From JBOFGK01 sp051649085 (GTDB lineage Bacteria; Bacillota_I; Bacilli_A; UBA3375): a stretch of 64,000 bases of DNA. Positions 46,673 through 56,508 of the stretch are shown here, in pieces (within the stretch, counting starts at the first letter, position 1; every line of letters starts with the position of its first letter). Under the pieces are notes generated by a model. It had not been told where the DNA came from, did not search any database, and was given only the letters and a program-made list of their open reading frames with translations. The position numbers and the translations under genes are program-made. The DNA is taken from positions 1-64,000 of the forward strand of contig JBOFGK010000010.1 in the NCBI GenBank assembly GCA_051649085.1, read 5' to 3'.

Positions 46673-49600
46673 ATGAATAAAATTTTGAAACAAGTATTAA
46701 ACGCAACATTACTAGTCTTAATGCTCATTGGATTAATCCCTCAAAATAGCTTTAATGCTAATTCAGTAATTGAGACACAAGTAGATACAAATGAACAGAA
46801 TCAAGTACTTAAAACAAGTGATGAAACACAAACAAAAACAAATGAACCAAAAATAGAAAAAGCAAATGAAATACAAATAGATAAGGAAAAAACAAATTCT
46901 CAGCCCAAAAAAGAAAATAAAAATGCAATAAGTCCAAAAGACTTGGAAAAAGCAATTGAAACACCTGTAACGAAAGAACAAAAAGAAAATGCACCAACCA
47001 ATGCACCTAGTGGGACTTCAATTGTTGGGTATACTGAGGGAAAAGCAATTTTTTCTTCTTTAAGCCAAGAACAATTAAAAGCGTATATTGCTAATCCTAA
47101 GAAATATCCACAAAGACAAACTCGGGCAGCCGGTAATTCATCAGGGATGATAACCTGGCAAGGACAGTATTTTACACCACGAATTTGGATTGATGGAATT
47201 GGTGATGTTTATTGTATCGAGCCTCATGCTCAGTTTCCTACCGGAAATAATTATGATAATGGAACTTTTCTTAATAATAATGGTGTACTTGCAATTTTAG
47301 TTTGGGGATTCCCATCAAATCACGGTGGTCAACATGGACTAAGTGATGATGAAGCATACATTCGTACCTGGGTTGCTTTAAATGGGTTTTTAGGGACACT
47401 TAATCGCCAAACAATAGAAGGATACGGTGATTCCTATGTAAATATGTTACTTGGCAAAGGAGATAGTCAAGACTTTCAACAACACTTTTTAAATGTAAAT
47501 GGCGGCGGGAATTCAACATATAATACAACTCGTAAACAGCTTGAAACACCAAATTTCACGACATCAGGTGCAAGTGGTGATTTTTGGTTAACTGGACTTC
47601 CTAGTGATGCTTACATGACAAATTCAAGCGGACAAAAAGTATCTACGCTATCGATAGGTAATTCATTTAAAGTTGCAACAAAAAACCTAGCAAAAACAGG
47701 TAGGATAAATTTTTCAATTGATACAAACGTACAAAAATTGGCTGCTATTAAATATCAATCAAGTGGATTTCAAGATTTAGTTAATTTAAGGCTTAGAGAT
47801 CCATTAGCTCAAATTTCAAAAGCAACTGAATTTATCCCAGCACTTGGAACAATTGAATTAGACAAAAAAGGACTTAGTCCTAACAACTCTAATAACACAA
47901 TGATTGGCTTACAAGGGGCTGAGTTCACCATAACTAATGATGAGGGTGAGACGATAACTGTAACAACTGACGCAAATGGTAAAATTAGAAAAGACCTTCT
48001 TTTAGGAACATACACAATTGAGGAGACAAAACCGCCTATCGGTTATGAACTTAATCTTGCAACAGGTGTAGCTTATAAAGAAGAATTTGAAGTACGACCC
48101 GCTCAAACAATTAAACTTAACGATGGAAATTATGTTCTCAATAATATTGTTAAAGGAGGATTCTTTCTCCAAAAAGTAGGTCAGGGCTTTAATAACTCAG
48201 ACAATACTTTAAAACCACTTGTTGGGGTTGAGTTTAAACTTACGGGACTTGGTATGAATAAAACTCTTCTAACAGATGCCAAGGGAAACTTAAGTGTAAC
48301 AGGATTAAAAGGTGGAAATTACAATTTAAGTGAAACAAAACCTTTAAAGGGCTATCATGGAACGTTTGATCAAAGTTTTGTAATTGATACTCAAGGACAA
48401 ATAGAATTACTAAATAATGGACGAGATTTAATCAATGATGTTAATAGAGGGAGTTTTGAACTAACAAAGGTTGGACAAACATTTGATAACTCGGACAATA
48501 CTTTAAAACCACTTGTTGGGGTCAAATTTCGCGTTAAGGGATTAGGTTACGATAAGACATTTGTAACTAATCAAGTTGGTAAAATTAGCGATAACAATCT
48601 AAAAACGGGAACATATGAAATTTCAGAACTTTCTACAATTAATGGTTATGTTAATGCAGGCTTTAAAACAACTTTTAAAATTGTAAACGATGGCGACCAC
48701 ATTAAGCTTGGTACAAATGGACAACTTGAAAATAATGTTATTAAAGGAAGTGCACATTTAATTAAACACGCTGAGACATTTGACAATAATTCAAATGCAA
48801 CGTATCCATTAGCAGATGTAGAATTTAGAGTAACAGGATTAGGTTACGATAAAACTTTTATCACAAATGACAAGGGCGAAATTAATATCCCAAATCTAAA
48901 ATATGGAACTTATACAATTGTTGAAACAAAGAATCCAAATGGATTTATAAAACCCACATATGAAGAAACATTTAAAATTGATACTAACGATCAAGTAGTT
49001 GAGTTAAATGAAGGTAAAGAACTTGTAAACCCAGTAATTAAAGGAAATGTCCACTTAACAAAAGTTGGTGAACACCTAGACAATGGAAACGACACTTTCA
49101 ACCCATTAGCAGGAGTTGAGTTTACTTTAATGGGAACTAATGGAACTACTACTCCAACATCAAACGTATTTACAACTGATGAAAATGGTGAGTTAACAAT
49201 CAATGGACTTAAGTATGGGACTTACACGTTAACTGAAACAAATGCACCAGCAGGATACCAAACACCAACATTTGAAGAAGAATTCGAAATTAAAACAAAT
49301 GAACAAACGGTTGAATTAAATGGGGGGAAACCGATAAAAAACTATGCAATTTTAGCTCATGCTATGTTGCAAAAAATCGGGAATACATTTGATTTTGTCG
49401 AAAAGATAGCTGAACCGACACTTCCCGAAATAGTTAAACCAACTCTATTAGCTCTACCGACTTCAAGAGTAACTATGACAAACGAAGAATTAATTCAAGC
49501 GGATTCACTTGAACCTGCACCACTCATTAGAAATCCAGAGAATGCATTTATTCATAACAAAGAAATGCATTTTCAATTAGATGGAGCTGAATTTAAAATC

Positions 49601-50566
49601 GAAGGAATAAATGGAACAGTTACTCCAACTGAAGATGTTAAAGTAACGGACATTAACGGCTATATTAAATTTGAAAATCTTAAACCAGGTACATACCGAA
49701 TTACTGAAACTAAAGCTGTTGTTGGATATGACATTAATCAACCTTCAACAGGAAAACCATACGAAGTTATTTTCACAGTTGATGATAAGCCACTGGCACA
49801 TAATAAGATTTATGAATTGCATGGGTATGATGTCGTTGAACGACCTACAAGTGAAAATAACCTTGATGAAAATGGTGAGTTAACAACGCCGCTAACTCCC
49901 GTTATAAACAAAGTTATAACTAATGATGTAGAAATAACAAAAAGAGATTTTTCAAATCACGATGAAGTCGAAGGTGCGGAAATTGAAGTCTTTAATATTA
50001 ATGATCCAAAAACACCTATTCACTCTTGGACAAGCACAAAAGAAGCTCATAAATTTAAACTTAAATATGGAAAATATATTGTGTGTGAAAAGTACCCCCC
50101 ACTTGGATTCTTGCTTAATACGGAGTGTATAAAAATAACCGTTGATACAGCAGGCGTTACTCAGAAATTTGATTTGATGAATAAGCCAATTACTAACTCT
50201 ATAATTGTTCAAAAAACAGACTTTGCAACAGGTAAAGAGTTAGAGGGTGCAAAACTAAAAATAATAAACGTTGAGACAAAAGAAACAATTGATGAGTGGA
50301 CAAGTACAAAAGAAGCTCATACAACAGAAATAAGATATGGTAACTATATCATTTGTGAAGATATCGCACCAATTGGTTATGAACGCAAAAGTGAGTGTAT
50401 TAAATTTAGTGTGACAACGCATGGAATTACTCAAAAGTTCAAAATTGATAATAAACTAATTCCAATTGCTAACACCGGAAATAACTTTTTTGTTTTCGGA
50501 CTTATAGCAATTGGAGTAATAAGTTATATAGGATTTAGATTAGTAAGAAGAAAATTAGTAAAATAA
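46673..50566 (+). CDS. Large Cna_B/SpaA-type surface adhesin of the conjugative element
   Basis: The 1,297-residue wall-anchored protein has a signal peptide (about 1-30) and a Lys/Glu/Thr/Asn-rich stretch to about 115. An N-terminal domain (about 130-300) follows, with VYCIEPHAQFP and YIRTWVALNGFLG, reminiscent of thioester (TQXA) adhesin domains although the usual TQ-x-A-W glutamine is replaced. Eight SpaA/Cna_B domains (about 400-1255) carry the pattern L-x-K-x-G near the start and ExxxPxGY at the end, consistent with Lys-Asn isopeptide cross-links. It ends with PIANTG, a membrane helix and RRKLVK, a sorting signal. It probably mediates donor-recipient or host contact. The ATG at 46673 follows AAGGAG; the longer frame begins inside the hairpin. 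Confidence 0.88.
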   Translation: MNKILKQVLNATLLVLMLIGLIPQNSFNANSVIETQVDTNEQNQVLKTSDETQTKTNEPKIEKANEIQIDKEKTNSQPKKENKNAISPKDLEKAIETPVTKEQKENAPTNAPSGTSIVGYTEGKAIFSSLSQEQLKAYIANPKKYPQRQTRAAGNSSGMITWQGQYFTPRIWIDGIGDVYCIEPHAQFPTGNNYDNGTFLNNNGVLAILVWGFPSNHGGQHGLSDDEAYIRTWVALNGFLGTLNRQTIEGYGDSYVNMLLGKGDSQDFQQHFLNVNGGGNSTYNTTRKQLETPNFTTSGASGDFWLTGLPSDAYMTNSSGQKVSTLSIGNSFKVATKNLAKTGRINFSIDTNVQKLAAIKYQSSGFQDLVNLRLRDPLAQISKATEFIPALGTIELDKKGLSPNNSNNTMIGLQGAEFTITNDEGETITVTTDANGKIRKDLLLGTYTIEETKPPIGYELNLATGVAYKEEFEVRPAQTIKLNDGNYVLNNIVKGGFFLQKVGQGFNNSDNTLKPLVGVEFKLTGLGMNKTLLTDAKGNLSVTGLKGGNYNLSETKPLKGYHGTFDQSFVIDTQGQIELLNNGRDLINDVNRGSFELTKVGQTFDNSDNTLKPLVGVKFRVKGLGYDKTFVTNQVGKISDNNLKTGTYEISELSTINGYVNAGFKTTFKIVNDGDHIKLGTNGQLENNVIKGSAHLIKHAETFDNNSNATYPLADVEFRVTGLGYDKTFITNDKGEINIPNLKYGTYTIVETKNPNGFIKPTYEETFKIDTNDQVVELNEGKELVNPVIKGNVHLTKVGEHLDNGNDTFNPLAGVEFTLMGTNGTTTPTSNVFTTDENGELTINGLKYGTYTLTETNAPAGYQTPTFEEEFEIKTNEQTVELNGGKPIKNYAILAHAMLQKIGNTFDFVEKIAEPTLPEIVKPTLLALPTSRVTMTNEELIQADSLEPAPLIRNPENAFIHNKEMHFQLDGAEFKIEGINGTVTPTEDVKVTDINGYIKFENLKPGTYRITETKAVVGYDINQPSTGKPYEVIFTVDDKPLAHNKIYELHGYDVVERPTSENNLDENGELTTPLTPVINKVITNDVEITKRDFSNHDEVEGAEIEVFNINDPKTPIHSWTSTKEAHKFKLKYGKYIVCEKYPPLGFLLNTECIKITVDTAGVTQKFDLMNKPITNSIIVQKTDFATGKELEGAKLKIINVETKETIDEWTSTKEAHTTEIRYGNYIICEDIAPIGYERKSECIKFSVTTHGITQKFKIDNKLIPIANTGNNFFVFGLIAIGVISYIGFRLVRRKLVK

Positions 50567-50611
50567 AAAATGATGAGGAATCAAAAAGAACCCACTTCAA
50601 AAAACGAAAGG
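50561..50611 (+). repeat. Repeated intergenic leader, copy 1
   Basis: Beginning at the stop codon, this stretch shares AAATAAAAAATGATGA and CTTCAAAAAA(C/T)GAAAGG with 59462-59511. In both places it links the end of one gene to the start of the next. Confidence 0.5.
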
Positions 50612-50624
50612 TGATGAAAATTTA

Positions 50625-50633
50625 TGTTACAAT
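50625..50633 (+). promoter_or_regulatory. Extended -10 promoter of the GHKL ATPase gene
   Basis: TGTTACAAT (TGn plus TACAAT) lies 24 bases before the start codon at 50658. Confidence 0.5.
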
Positions 50634-50657
50634 AGAAACATAGAAATGGAGGATTAT

Positions 50658-51554
50658 ATGTCGCAAAAATTGGGTCCAATGAACTTCTTTGAGTATGAAG
50701 AGGGACATTGGCATTTATCGTCAGCAGGCTTACTACTTGTCGATTTACTTATAAAACGTGGAATTTTTTCAACTGATAAAATGCTTCCAACAGTGAGAAC
50801 CTATTATGAAAAAACTATAAGTGAGAATTTTGAAGGTTCAATCGTAAAAGAACACATAAAACATTATTTTGGGACAAGATACGTTGATGATTTTACAATA
50901 TATGAAGACATAAAAAATAAAGGTTCATTAAATCGCTTTTGGAAAATCTTAAACAATAATGACAAGATTAAAGAACTCGGACTTGATGTACATTCAACAC
51001 TTATCCATTTGTTTAATGAAATAGATCGTAACATTAGAAATCATTCTGGATTTATTGACACTGAAGAAAAGAATTATTTATTTCAAGTACAAATCTATCC
51101 AAATAATAAAAAACTACAAGTTTCTTTTTTGGATGAAGGAGTTGGCTTTAAAGAAACTATGAAACATATTTGTAAAGAAAACGAAGATCCTGTTCTAAAA
51201 GCAACAGAGTATGGGGTTACGGCTAAATCTAACCATGAATTAGCATCTGATTCAGGAAAAAATTCTGGTTATGGATTATATCTAATAAATGAATTGTCTA
51301 AAAAAACACATTCTTTTGAAATTATTTCTGATTGCGAATACTATTGTTCAGCTTGGGAAAAAGGTCTAATACACCATAAGAGACTAACAGATAAATATAA
51401 AAAAATAACATTAGTTTCTTTCATCATTGATTTAACAACTATTATTCAAGATGTTGTTTTAGTTCAAGAGAATACAGTAAATAAATCCGAGAAATCAAAT
51501 GTCACTATTTTAGATGTTAAACAATTAAAACAACATGGACTATGGCTTGAGTAA
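50658..51554 (+). CDS. GHKL-type ATP-binding protein
   Basis: The 298-residue cytoplasmic protein has a histidine-kinase-like ATPase fold. It shows an N-box LFNEIDRNIRNHSG (about 115), a G1 box DEGVGF (about 154) and a G2 box SGYGLYLI (about 197). There is no phosphoacceptor His domain, membrane segment or response regulator nearby, so it is not an ordinary sensor kinase. It may be a stand-alone ATPase of the kind found among anti-phage or regulatory proteins. The ATG at 50658 follows GGAGG, and the gene has its own promoter. It is followed by hairpin copy 2. Confidence 0.7.
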   Translation: MSQKLGPMNFFEYEEGHWHLSSAGLLLVDLLIKRGIFSTDKMLPTVRTYYEKTISENFEGSIVKEHIKHYFGTRYVDDFTIYEDIKNKGSLNRFWKILNNNDKIKELGLDVHSTLIHLFNEIDRNIRNHSGFIDTEEKNYLFQVQIYPNNKKLQVSFLDEGVGFKETMKHICKENEDPVLKATEYGVTAKSNHELASDSGKNSGYGLYLINELSKKTHSFEIISDCEYYCSAWEKGLIHHKRLTDKYKKITLVSFIIDLTTIIQDVVLVQENTVNKSEKSNVTILDVKQLKQHGLWLE

Positions 51555-51608
51555 CAAAAATATTGAATTGGCAAAAGTAATCAAAAAGTATTATAATATC
51601 GAAAAGAC

Positions 51609-51639
51609 GTCTACTAATTAATTTTAGTGGGCTTTTCTT
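51609..51639 (+). terminator. Repeated hairpin element, copy 2
   Basis: GTCTACTAA / TTAGTGGGC (two G-U pairs) is followed by TTTTCTTATAC. The loop and right arm are identical to copy 3 at 52866. Confidence 0.75.
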
Positions 51640-51669
51640 ATACACCCAACAATAGTAGGAGGAAAAACA

Positions 51670-51876
51670 ATGAGTTACATAATAGAAAAATATAACAAAG
51701 AAATGAAACAATTAGAAGTTAAAGAATTAGAAACAAAAATCAAATACTTTTTAAAAGTAACAGATGAAGAAATGATTAATGATGTACTCGAAGTGAATTC
51801 TAAATTTTTTACAATTCAATCACTAAGTTTTTTTGATGGGATTGCAAAATTAGTATCAAAAGAAAATAATCAATAG
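51670..51876 (+). CDS. Small hypothetical element protein (68 residues)
   Basis: An ATG eight bases after AGGAGG opens a 68-residue charged protein, mostly helical and without membrane segments. It is the first gene of a three-gene block (51670-52857) lying between hairpin copies 2 and 3. No family is recognised. Confidence 0.65.
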   Translation: MSYIIEKYNKEMKQLEVKELETKIKYFLKVTDEEMINDVLEVNSKFFTIQSLSFFDGIAKLVSKENNQ

Positions 51877-51890
51877 AAAGAAGGTATCTT

Positions 51891-52142
51891 ATGACTGAAT
51901 ATGAAAAAATCAATAAAATAAGAATAAATGCAGATTTACTCGATGATGAAATAAACGAACTTACTGAAAAAATAGAAGCATTTAAACAATCTTTAAGTGA
52001 GAAAAAACACCAAAAACGAGAGCTTGATAAAATCTTAACATCGTATGATGGTGTTATGGAAAGAATAAATCAACAAATGAGTGACCATGCAACTAACACT
52101 ATCAATTCTTTTAAAAATGGAGTTGGAGGATTAAATGATTAA
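51891..52142 (+). CDS. Small coiled-coil protein (83 residues)
   Basis: The 83-residue product is dominated by one coiled coil (about 15-48, LLDDEINELTEKIEAFKQSL), followed by a polar tail. It is probably a soluble oligomer or adaptor. It overlaps the next gene by eight bases. No family is recognised. Confidence 0.6.
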   Translation: MTEYEKINKIRINADLLDDEINELTEKIEAFKQSLSEKKHQKRELDKILTSYDGVMERINQQMSDHATNTINSFKNGVGGLND

Positions 52143-52857
52143 AAGTGCTATTTCAAATAAGTTTAATGGTAAAATAAATGATGTTTCGTTTAGTAACGAA
52201 CAACTTTTTTATACAACAGAATTTCTATTGATAGCACTTGAAGAAAAATTTAATATTAACTTAAATTCAAGTGATTATAATCACAATGAGTTTATTAAAC
52301 ATTTTTCAGAAGATATTCATGATGCATGGTTATCAAATGAAACCATGTCTTTTCATGAAATAGAACAAGAAATTTATTTAGAAATTCAATCCAGTGAAAA
52401 ATTAGAAGACTTAAAATTTGAAGAATTAGATTTAAACATAGAAATAGAAAAATATCATTTAACAAAAAACATTAAAGCATTACTTAACAAAAACACGAAA
52501 AGTCTTACTGAAGGATATCCAGATTTTGTTAAATTAAAATCAATCATTTATGATACAATCGACTTTGTAAACTCATGTTTAACAGAAGAATTAAGCTATG
52601 AGGATGCTGTTAAACTTTTTAAAAATAATGATTATTCAGTACTTGGGGAAAACATAGACCATGATTATTTTATAGAGAGTTTAAACTACGAAAAAAATAA
52701 ATTTAATGAGAGTTTTCCTGGAAGTCATTATAAATACTTCAATAACATTGAACCTGCAATTGAAGCAGTCTATGGTGAATTCCCAGAGTATGAACTCGAA
52801 CACCGAAACATCAAAAAAAGCAAAACTCCAAAACAAACAATTGACATTGATAGATAA
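52135..52857 (+). CDS. Hypothetical acidic element protein ending in IDIDR
   Basis: The 240-residue acidic, soluble protein has GGAGG five bases before the ATG. No motif is recognised. It ends with KQTIDIDR; the unrelated-looking protein at 59518 ends with HHSFGIDR. The shared basic spacer plus IDR ending might be a recognition tail, but this is only an observation. It is followed by hairpin copy 3. Confidence 0.6.
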   Translation: MIKSAISNKFNGKINDVSFSNEQLFYTTEFLLIALEEKFNINLNSSDYNHNEFIKHFSEDIHDAWLSNETMSFHEIEQEIYLEIQSSEKLEDLKFEELDLNIEIEKYHLTKNIKALLNKNTKSLTEGYPDFVKLKSIIYDTIDFVNSCLTEELSYEDAVKLFKNNDYSVLGENIDHDYFIESLNYEKNKFNESFPGSHYKYFNNIEPAIEAVYGEFPEYELEHRNIKKSKTPKQTIDIDR

Positions 52858-52865
52858 AACGACTA

Positions 52866-52899
52866 AGCCTACTAATTAATTTTAGTGGGCTTTTTTTTT
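52866..52899 (+). terminator. Repeated hairpin element, copy 3
   Basis: AGCCTACTAA / TTAGTGGGCT (one G-U pair) is followed by nine T and TATACC. It sits directly upstream of the VirB4 gene leader. Confidence 0.8.
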
Positions 52900-52959
52900 A
52901 TACCAAAAAACCAAATCATGAGAGGACAAAATGTCTTCTCAGTTAAGAAAGAGGTGCAA

Positions 52960-55900
52960 ATGAGACGAAAAAAACAAACTGAGAACACAACAAGATCAAA
53001 GAAAAAACTCAAACAATTAAACCAAATTCGCGAACATTTCAAAATTGGTTCGCTTACTAATGATTTAATTATTGACACTGAAGATAATGAAATACTCATT
53101 TTTGAAATAACAAAAATTGAAGACTTCTTCAAAATGAATGATAACTCAGTACTTGAATATTTAAGAGCAAACGAAATTAAATATAAAGTACATAGAATAA
53201 CTATTTTAAATGAAATTAAATTTTTCATCTCCACTCAAGGACTGAGTGACAAGCAAAATATTAGGTATCGAATAGAAGTCGAATATACTGATATATTAAG
53301 AAGTGTTACAGGTGATGAACTTTTTCAGATAACCCAATACTTCTTTTCTTCTACTTGTGAAAAAAAAGAATATGATTTACTTGATATTATTCCCAAAAAG
53401 TACAAGTACAACAAAGAATATGTTCATGTAAATGACGAGTATTTTAGATTTATCAAAGTAAAAAATATTAATTTAACAACGATCAATAAAATAATTGATA
53501 CAGTACTTGATATTACTGATTATGAATTACTAATTATTGAAAAGGAAAATAAGGCAGAGCATCATATATCTGAAAGACTTAGTTACTACGAAAATCAACA
53601 AATTACAAAAAAGACAAAGCCGACAGATAAAATGGATGCATATCAAAAAAAAGCAATGATTCAAAAGATTAAATCATTTAATCTTATGTATGATTTTTAT
53701 TTCATTATAAAGTCTGAAAGGCTTGAAGAAATTTATGAAAAAACAAATCATCTTCAAAACACTTTATTTCAAAAGGGTATTGAAATTGACTTTTTAATTA
53801 GACAACAAAAAAATGTGTATTTTGATTATCTACCATGGACATACATAGAAAATCAAACTCAAGAAAGTAAAGAAATGCTAAATGCACTTCAACTCGATAG
53901 TGTTGAAGATAACAAAATATATACTACCAACAAAAAGAAAATAACTCTTTTTGAGTTTTATGGTAAGAATATATTCCTAATGAGTGATAATGATAAAATA
54001 AATGAAATTACTTCACTTGCCGCCTTTTTTGATTCACTTAGAATTAGATTCAAAATACTAATTCTTGATAAAAACGAGGACTTAGTTTTACAAAAAAATT
54101 ATATTAATTCACTTGATGAAATAAATTACACAGAACTTCAAAAAAATCTTAAAAGTGATTTAATTGATATTTATGAAAAAACAGATAAAAGTTTTTTGTC
54201 AAACAAAAGCTTTTATATCGCATTTGAAAATGTTGAAGATGATGATATCTTACTTATTCTTGATTCAGCATTTAGACACGATTATTATATTCCGACAAAT
54301 CAAGAAACACTAAGAATCATTCATCAAGTATTTAAGATGAACAATAATTCGAAAAATATTGATTTAACTCTAAATGGTGCTTTACCATCTTTTATTGATT
54401 ATCAATTCAATTCGATTGTAATTGATGGATTATTTCGTAAGACACTAAGTCTTCGAGTACTTCCAAAGACAAGTGAACAAATAGCAACGCTTTCAAAAAT
54501 AATCAACATAACAGGACTTAACTTATCCATTCAGTGCGAAGAAATTCCACCACGAACACTACTTACAAAACTAAATGCAAAACTTAACTACTACAAGAGT
54601 ATTATCAACACTACCAAAAATCAAAAAGATACCGAGAAAGCTGATTCGATCTATAACATGGATATTATAAATTCAGCACTTCAACAACTCCAGAGTGAAA
54701 ACCGTGCTTATTTACTTTTTGATATTACTTTTGATATCGTTGCGTGGTCAAAAACGGAGCTTGACAAAAAATTAAAAATACTTGAAAATAATCTTTTACT
54801 TAATGGACTTGAAATTGATTATTTAATCAGACAACAAGACAAAGGATTATCGAATATTCTGTTTTGGCAGTTTAATCGACTTAATCAAGACTTGGCACAA
54901 GTATCTTCATCCTTAGCACTTTCTTCACTCTATCCATTTCAAGCAGCTAAACTACTTGATGAAAAAGGATTCTTCTTAGGTTATGAAAAGAATGGAGATA
55001 TGATTGTATGTGATATCTTCAATAACCCAAACGCTACTAACTCTTCCCTATTTATTGTCGGAAAGCCTGGTATGGGGAAAAGTATGACTTTCAAAACTCT
55101 TATGTGTCAAATGTCTTTAAGAGATATTAAAATGTTTGTGCTTGATATGGAAAATAAAGAGTATGACGCAGTTAAAAAAAGTATTGGTGGAAGTACGATT
55201 ACACCCCTTGCATCAAAAATCAATCCACTTCAAGTAAGACACGAACTTAACGCACTTGAAGTAGATGAATATTCAATTAATTTTTACGATGATGTAAAAT
55301 TAATGAAAGAAAATTTAATTGATACAAATTCATACATCACATGGATTAACAAATGGTTAGAAAATAATATTCAAGATTTAGATGTAGCTTCAATTGAAAA
55401 ATTAAATGAAATCATCACTTCTTCTCTTTTGAAAACACAAGTTACAAGTGATAATATACAAACAATTAAAGATGAAAATTTTCCAAATATTAATTTTATT
55501 TTAGATGAAGTTGAATATTTTTGGGATAACGATAAACTATACAAAAGTCAAATGGACTATCTTTTAAAAATCATCGAGATGTTTACTGCAAATGATAATT
55601 TGAGTATTCATGAAAATATGATGATACTTGATGAAAGAAAAGAAAAAGTCTTAAAAAATCAAACAGTCAAAGAACATGTAATATGGTTGAAAAATTGGTT
55701 TAAAATATACAACCCTGAGTTTAACAACACAGAGCTTGCAATTTTTGAAAAAATACTGCTTGAAATGTACGATGATATGAACATCAGTACAAGAACTTTA
55801 AAAGAAAAAAAAGCGACAGACTTCCCTATTTTTTCTGATTTATATAATTACTTGAAAAAATTTTATGATGAAGGAAGAATAAATATTGAAGTTTATGAAA

Positions 55901-56508
55901 AAATTGAACCACAATTATTTTCACTAACCATAGGAAGTGATTCAAACTATTTCAATGGACATACAAATTTTGACATTGAAAAAGGAAGCAGTTTATTCTT
56001 TGATATGTTCGCAATTCAAAGTTTAACTTCTAATCTTAAATTTTCTATTATGTACAATTACCTTACTTTCATTTGGAGTTATTGTACAAATGAAAAAAAC
56101 ATGAACACTTCTAAAGCGTTATTTTTAGATGAAGTCCATCTACTTATCAATCGGGAAAATGGTTTTGTTGCCGGTTTTGTAACTATGATGCAAAAACGAA
56201 GTCGTAAGTACAAGTTAGCACTTCTAACTGCTACCCAAAACATCAACGACTTTAAAGACCCTGCAATTCAACACCAAACCGTGTCCCTTATTTCAAATCC
56301 TGAGTTTAAACTTATTTACAATGTGGGTGAAGCTGAAATGGAACTCTTAGAAAATACACTAAACTTGACAAGTGATAAAGTGGAGATTATATCACGTTCT
56401 GTTGAGTTTGAAGGATTACTATCAATTGGATCAAGCCAATTCTTCCATACGACAACATCAATCCCTGATGGTGTGTTTGCGATGATTGGTACAATGGGTA
56501 GAAGCTAA
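52960..56508 (+). CDS. VirB4/TrsE-like conjugation ATPase with duplicated N-terminal domain
   Basis: The 1,182-residue product is the type IV secretion ATPase that powers channel assembly or DNA transfer at the inner membrane face. It has the Walker A motif GKPGMGKS (about 701), the Walker B strand FLDEVH (about 1055) and the late TATQNINDF motif typical of VirB4. It is longer than usual (typically 600-850 residues). Two similar N-terminal segments are visible: one near residue 250 (GIEIDFLIRQQ) and one near residue 620 (GLEIDYLIRQQ), each preceded by a similar helix. The ATG at 52960 follows GAGG with 5-nt spacing; longer frames begin in hairpin copy 3. The stop overlaps the next gene (TAATG). 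A further roughly 200-residue insertion lies between Walker A and Walker B. Confidence 0.92.
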   Translation: MRRKKQTENTTRSKKKLKQLNQIREHFKIGSLTNDLIIDTEDNEILIFEITKIEDFFKMNDNSVLEYLRANEIKYKVHRITILNEIKFFISTQGLSDKQNIRYRIEVEYTDILRSVTGDELFQITQYFFSSTCEKKEYDLLDIIPKKYKYNKEYVHVNDEYFRFIKVKNINLTTINKIIDTVLDITDYELLIIEKENKAEHHISERLSYYENQQITKKTKPTDKMDAYQKKAMIQKIKSFNLMYDFYFIIKSERLEEIYEKTNHLQNTLFQKGIEIDFLIRQQKNVYFDYLPWTYIENQTQESKEMLNALQLDSVEDNKIYTTNKKKITLFEFYGKNIFLMSDNDKINEITSLAAFFDSLRIRFKILILDKNEDLVLQKNYINSLDEINYTELQKNLKSDLIDIYEKTDKSFLSNKSFYIAFENVEDDDILLILDSAFRHDYYIPTNQETLRIIHQVFKMNNNSKNIDLTLNGALPSFIDYQFNSIVIDGLFRKTLSLRVLPKTSEQIATLSKIINITGLNLSIQCEEIPPRTLLTKLNAKLNYYKSIINTTKNQKDTEKADSIYNMDIINSALQQLQSENRAYLLFDITFDIVAWSKTELDKKLKILENNLLLNGLEIDYLIRQQDKGLSNILFWQFNRLNQDLAQVSSSLALSSLYPFQAAKLLDEKGFFLGYEKNGDMIVCDIFNNPNATNSSLFIVGKPGMGKSMTFKTLMCQMSLRDIKMFVLDMENKEYDAVKKSIGGSTITPLASKINPLQVRHELNALEVDEYSINFYDDVKLMKENLIDTNSYITWINKWLENNIQDLDVASIEKLNEIITSSLLKTQVTSDNIQTIKDENFPNINFILDEVEYFWDNDKLYKSQMDYLLKIIEMFTANDNLSIHENMMILDERKEKVLKNQTVKEHVIWLKNWFKIYNPEFNNTELAIFEKILLEMYDDMNISTRTLKEKKATDFPIFSDLYNYLKKFYDEGRINIEVYEKIEPQLFSLTIGSDSNYFNGHTNFDIEKGSSLFFDMFAIQSLTSNLKFSIMYNYLTFIWSYCTNEKNMNTSKALFLDEVHLLINRENGFVAGFVTMMQKRSRKYKLALLTATQNINDFKDPAIQHQTVSLISNPEFKLIYNVGEAEMELLENTLNLTSDKVEIISRSVEFEGLLSIGSSQFFHTTTSIPDGVFAMIGTMGRS

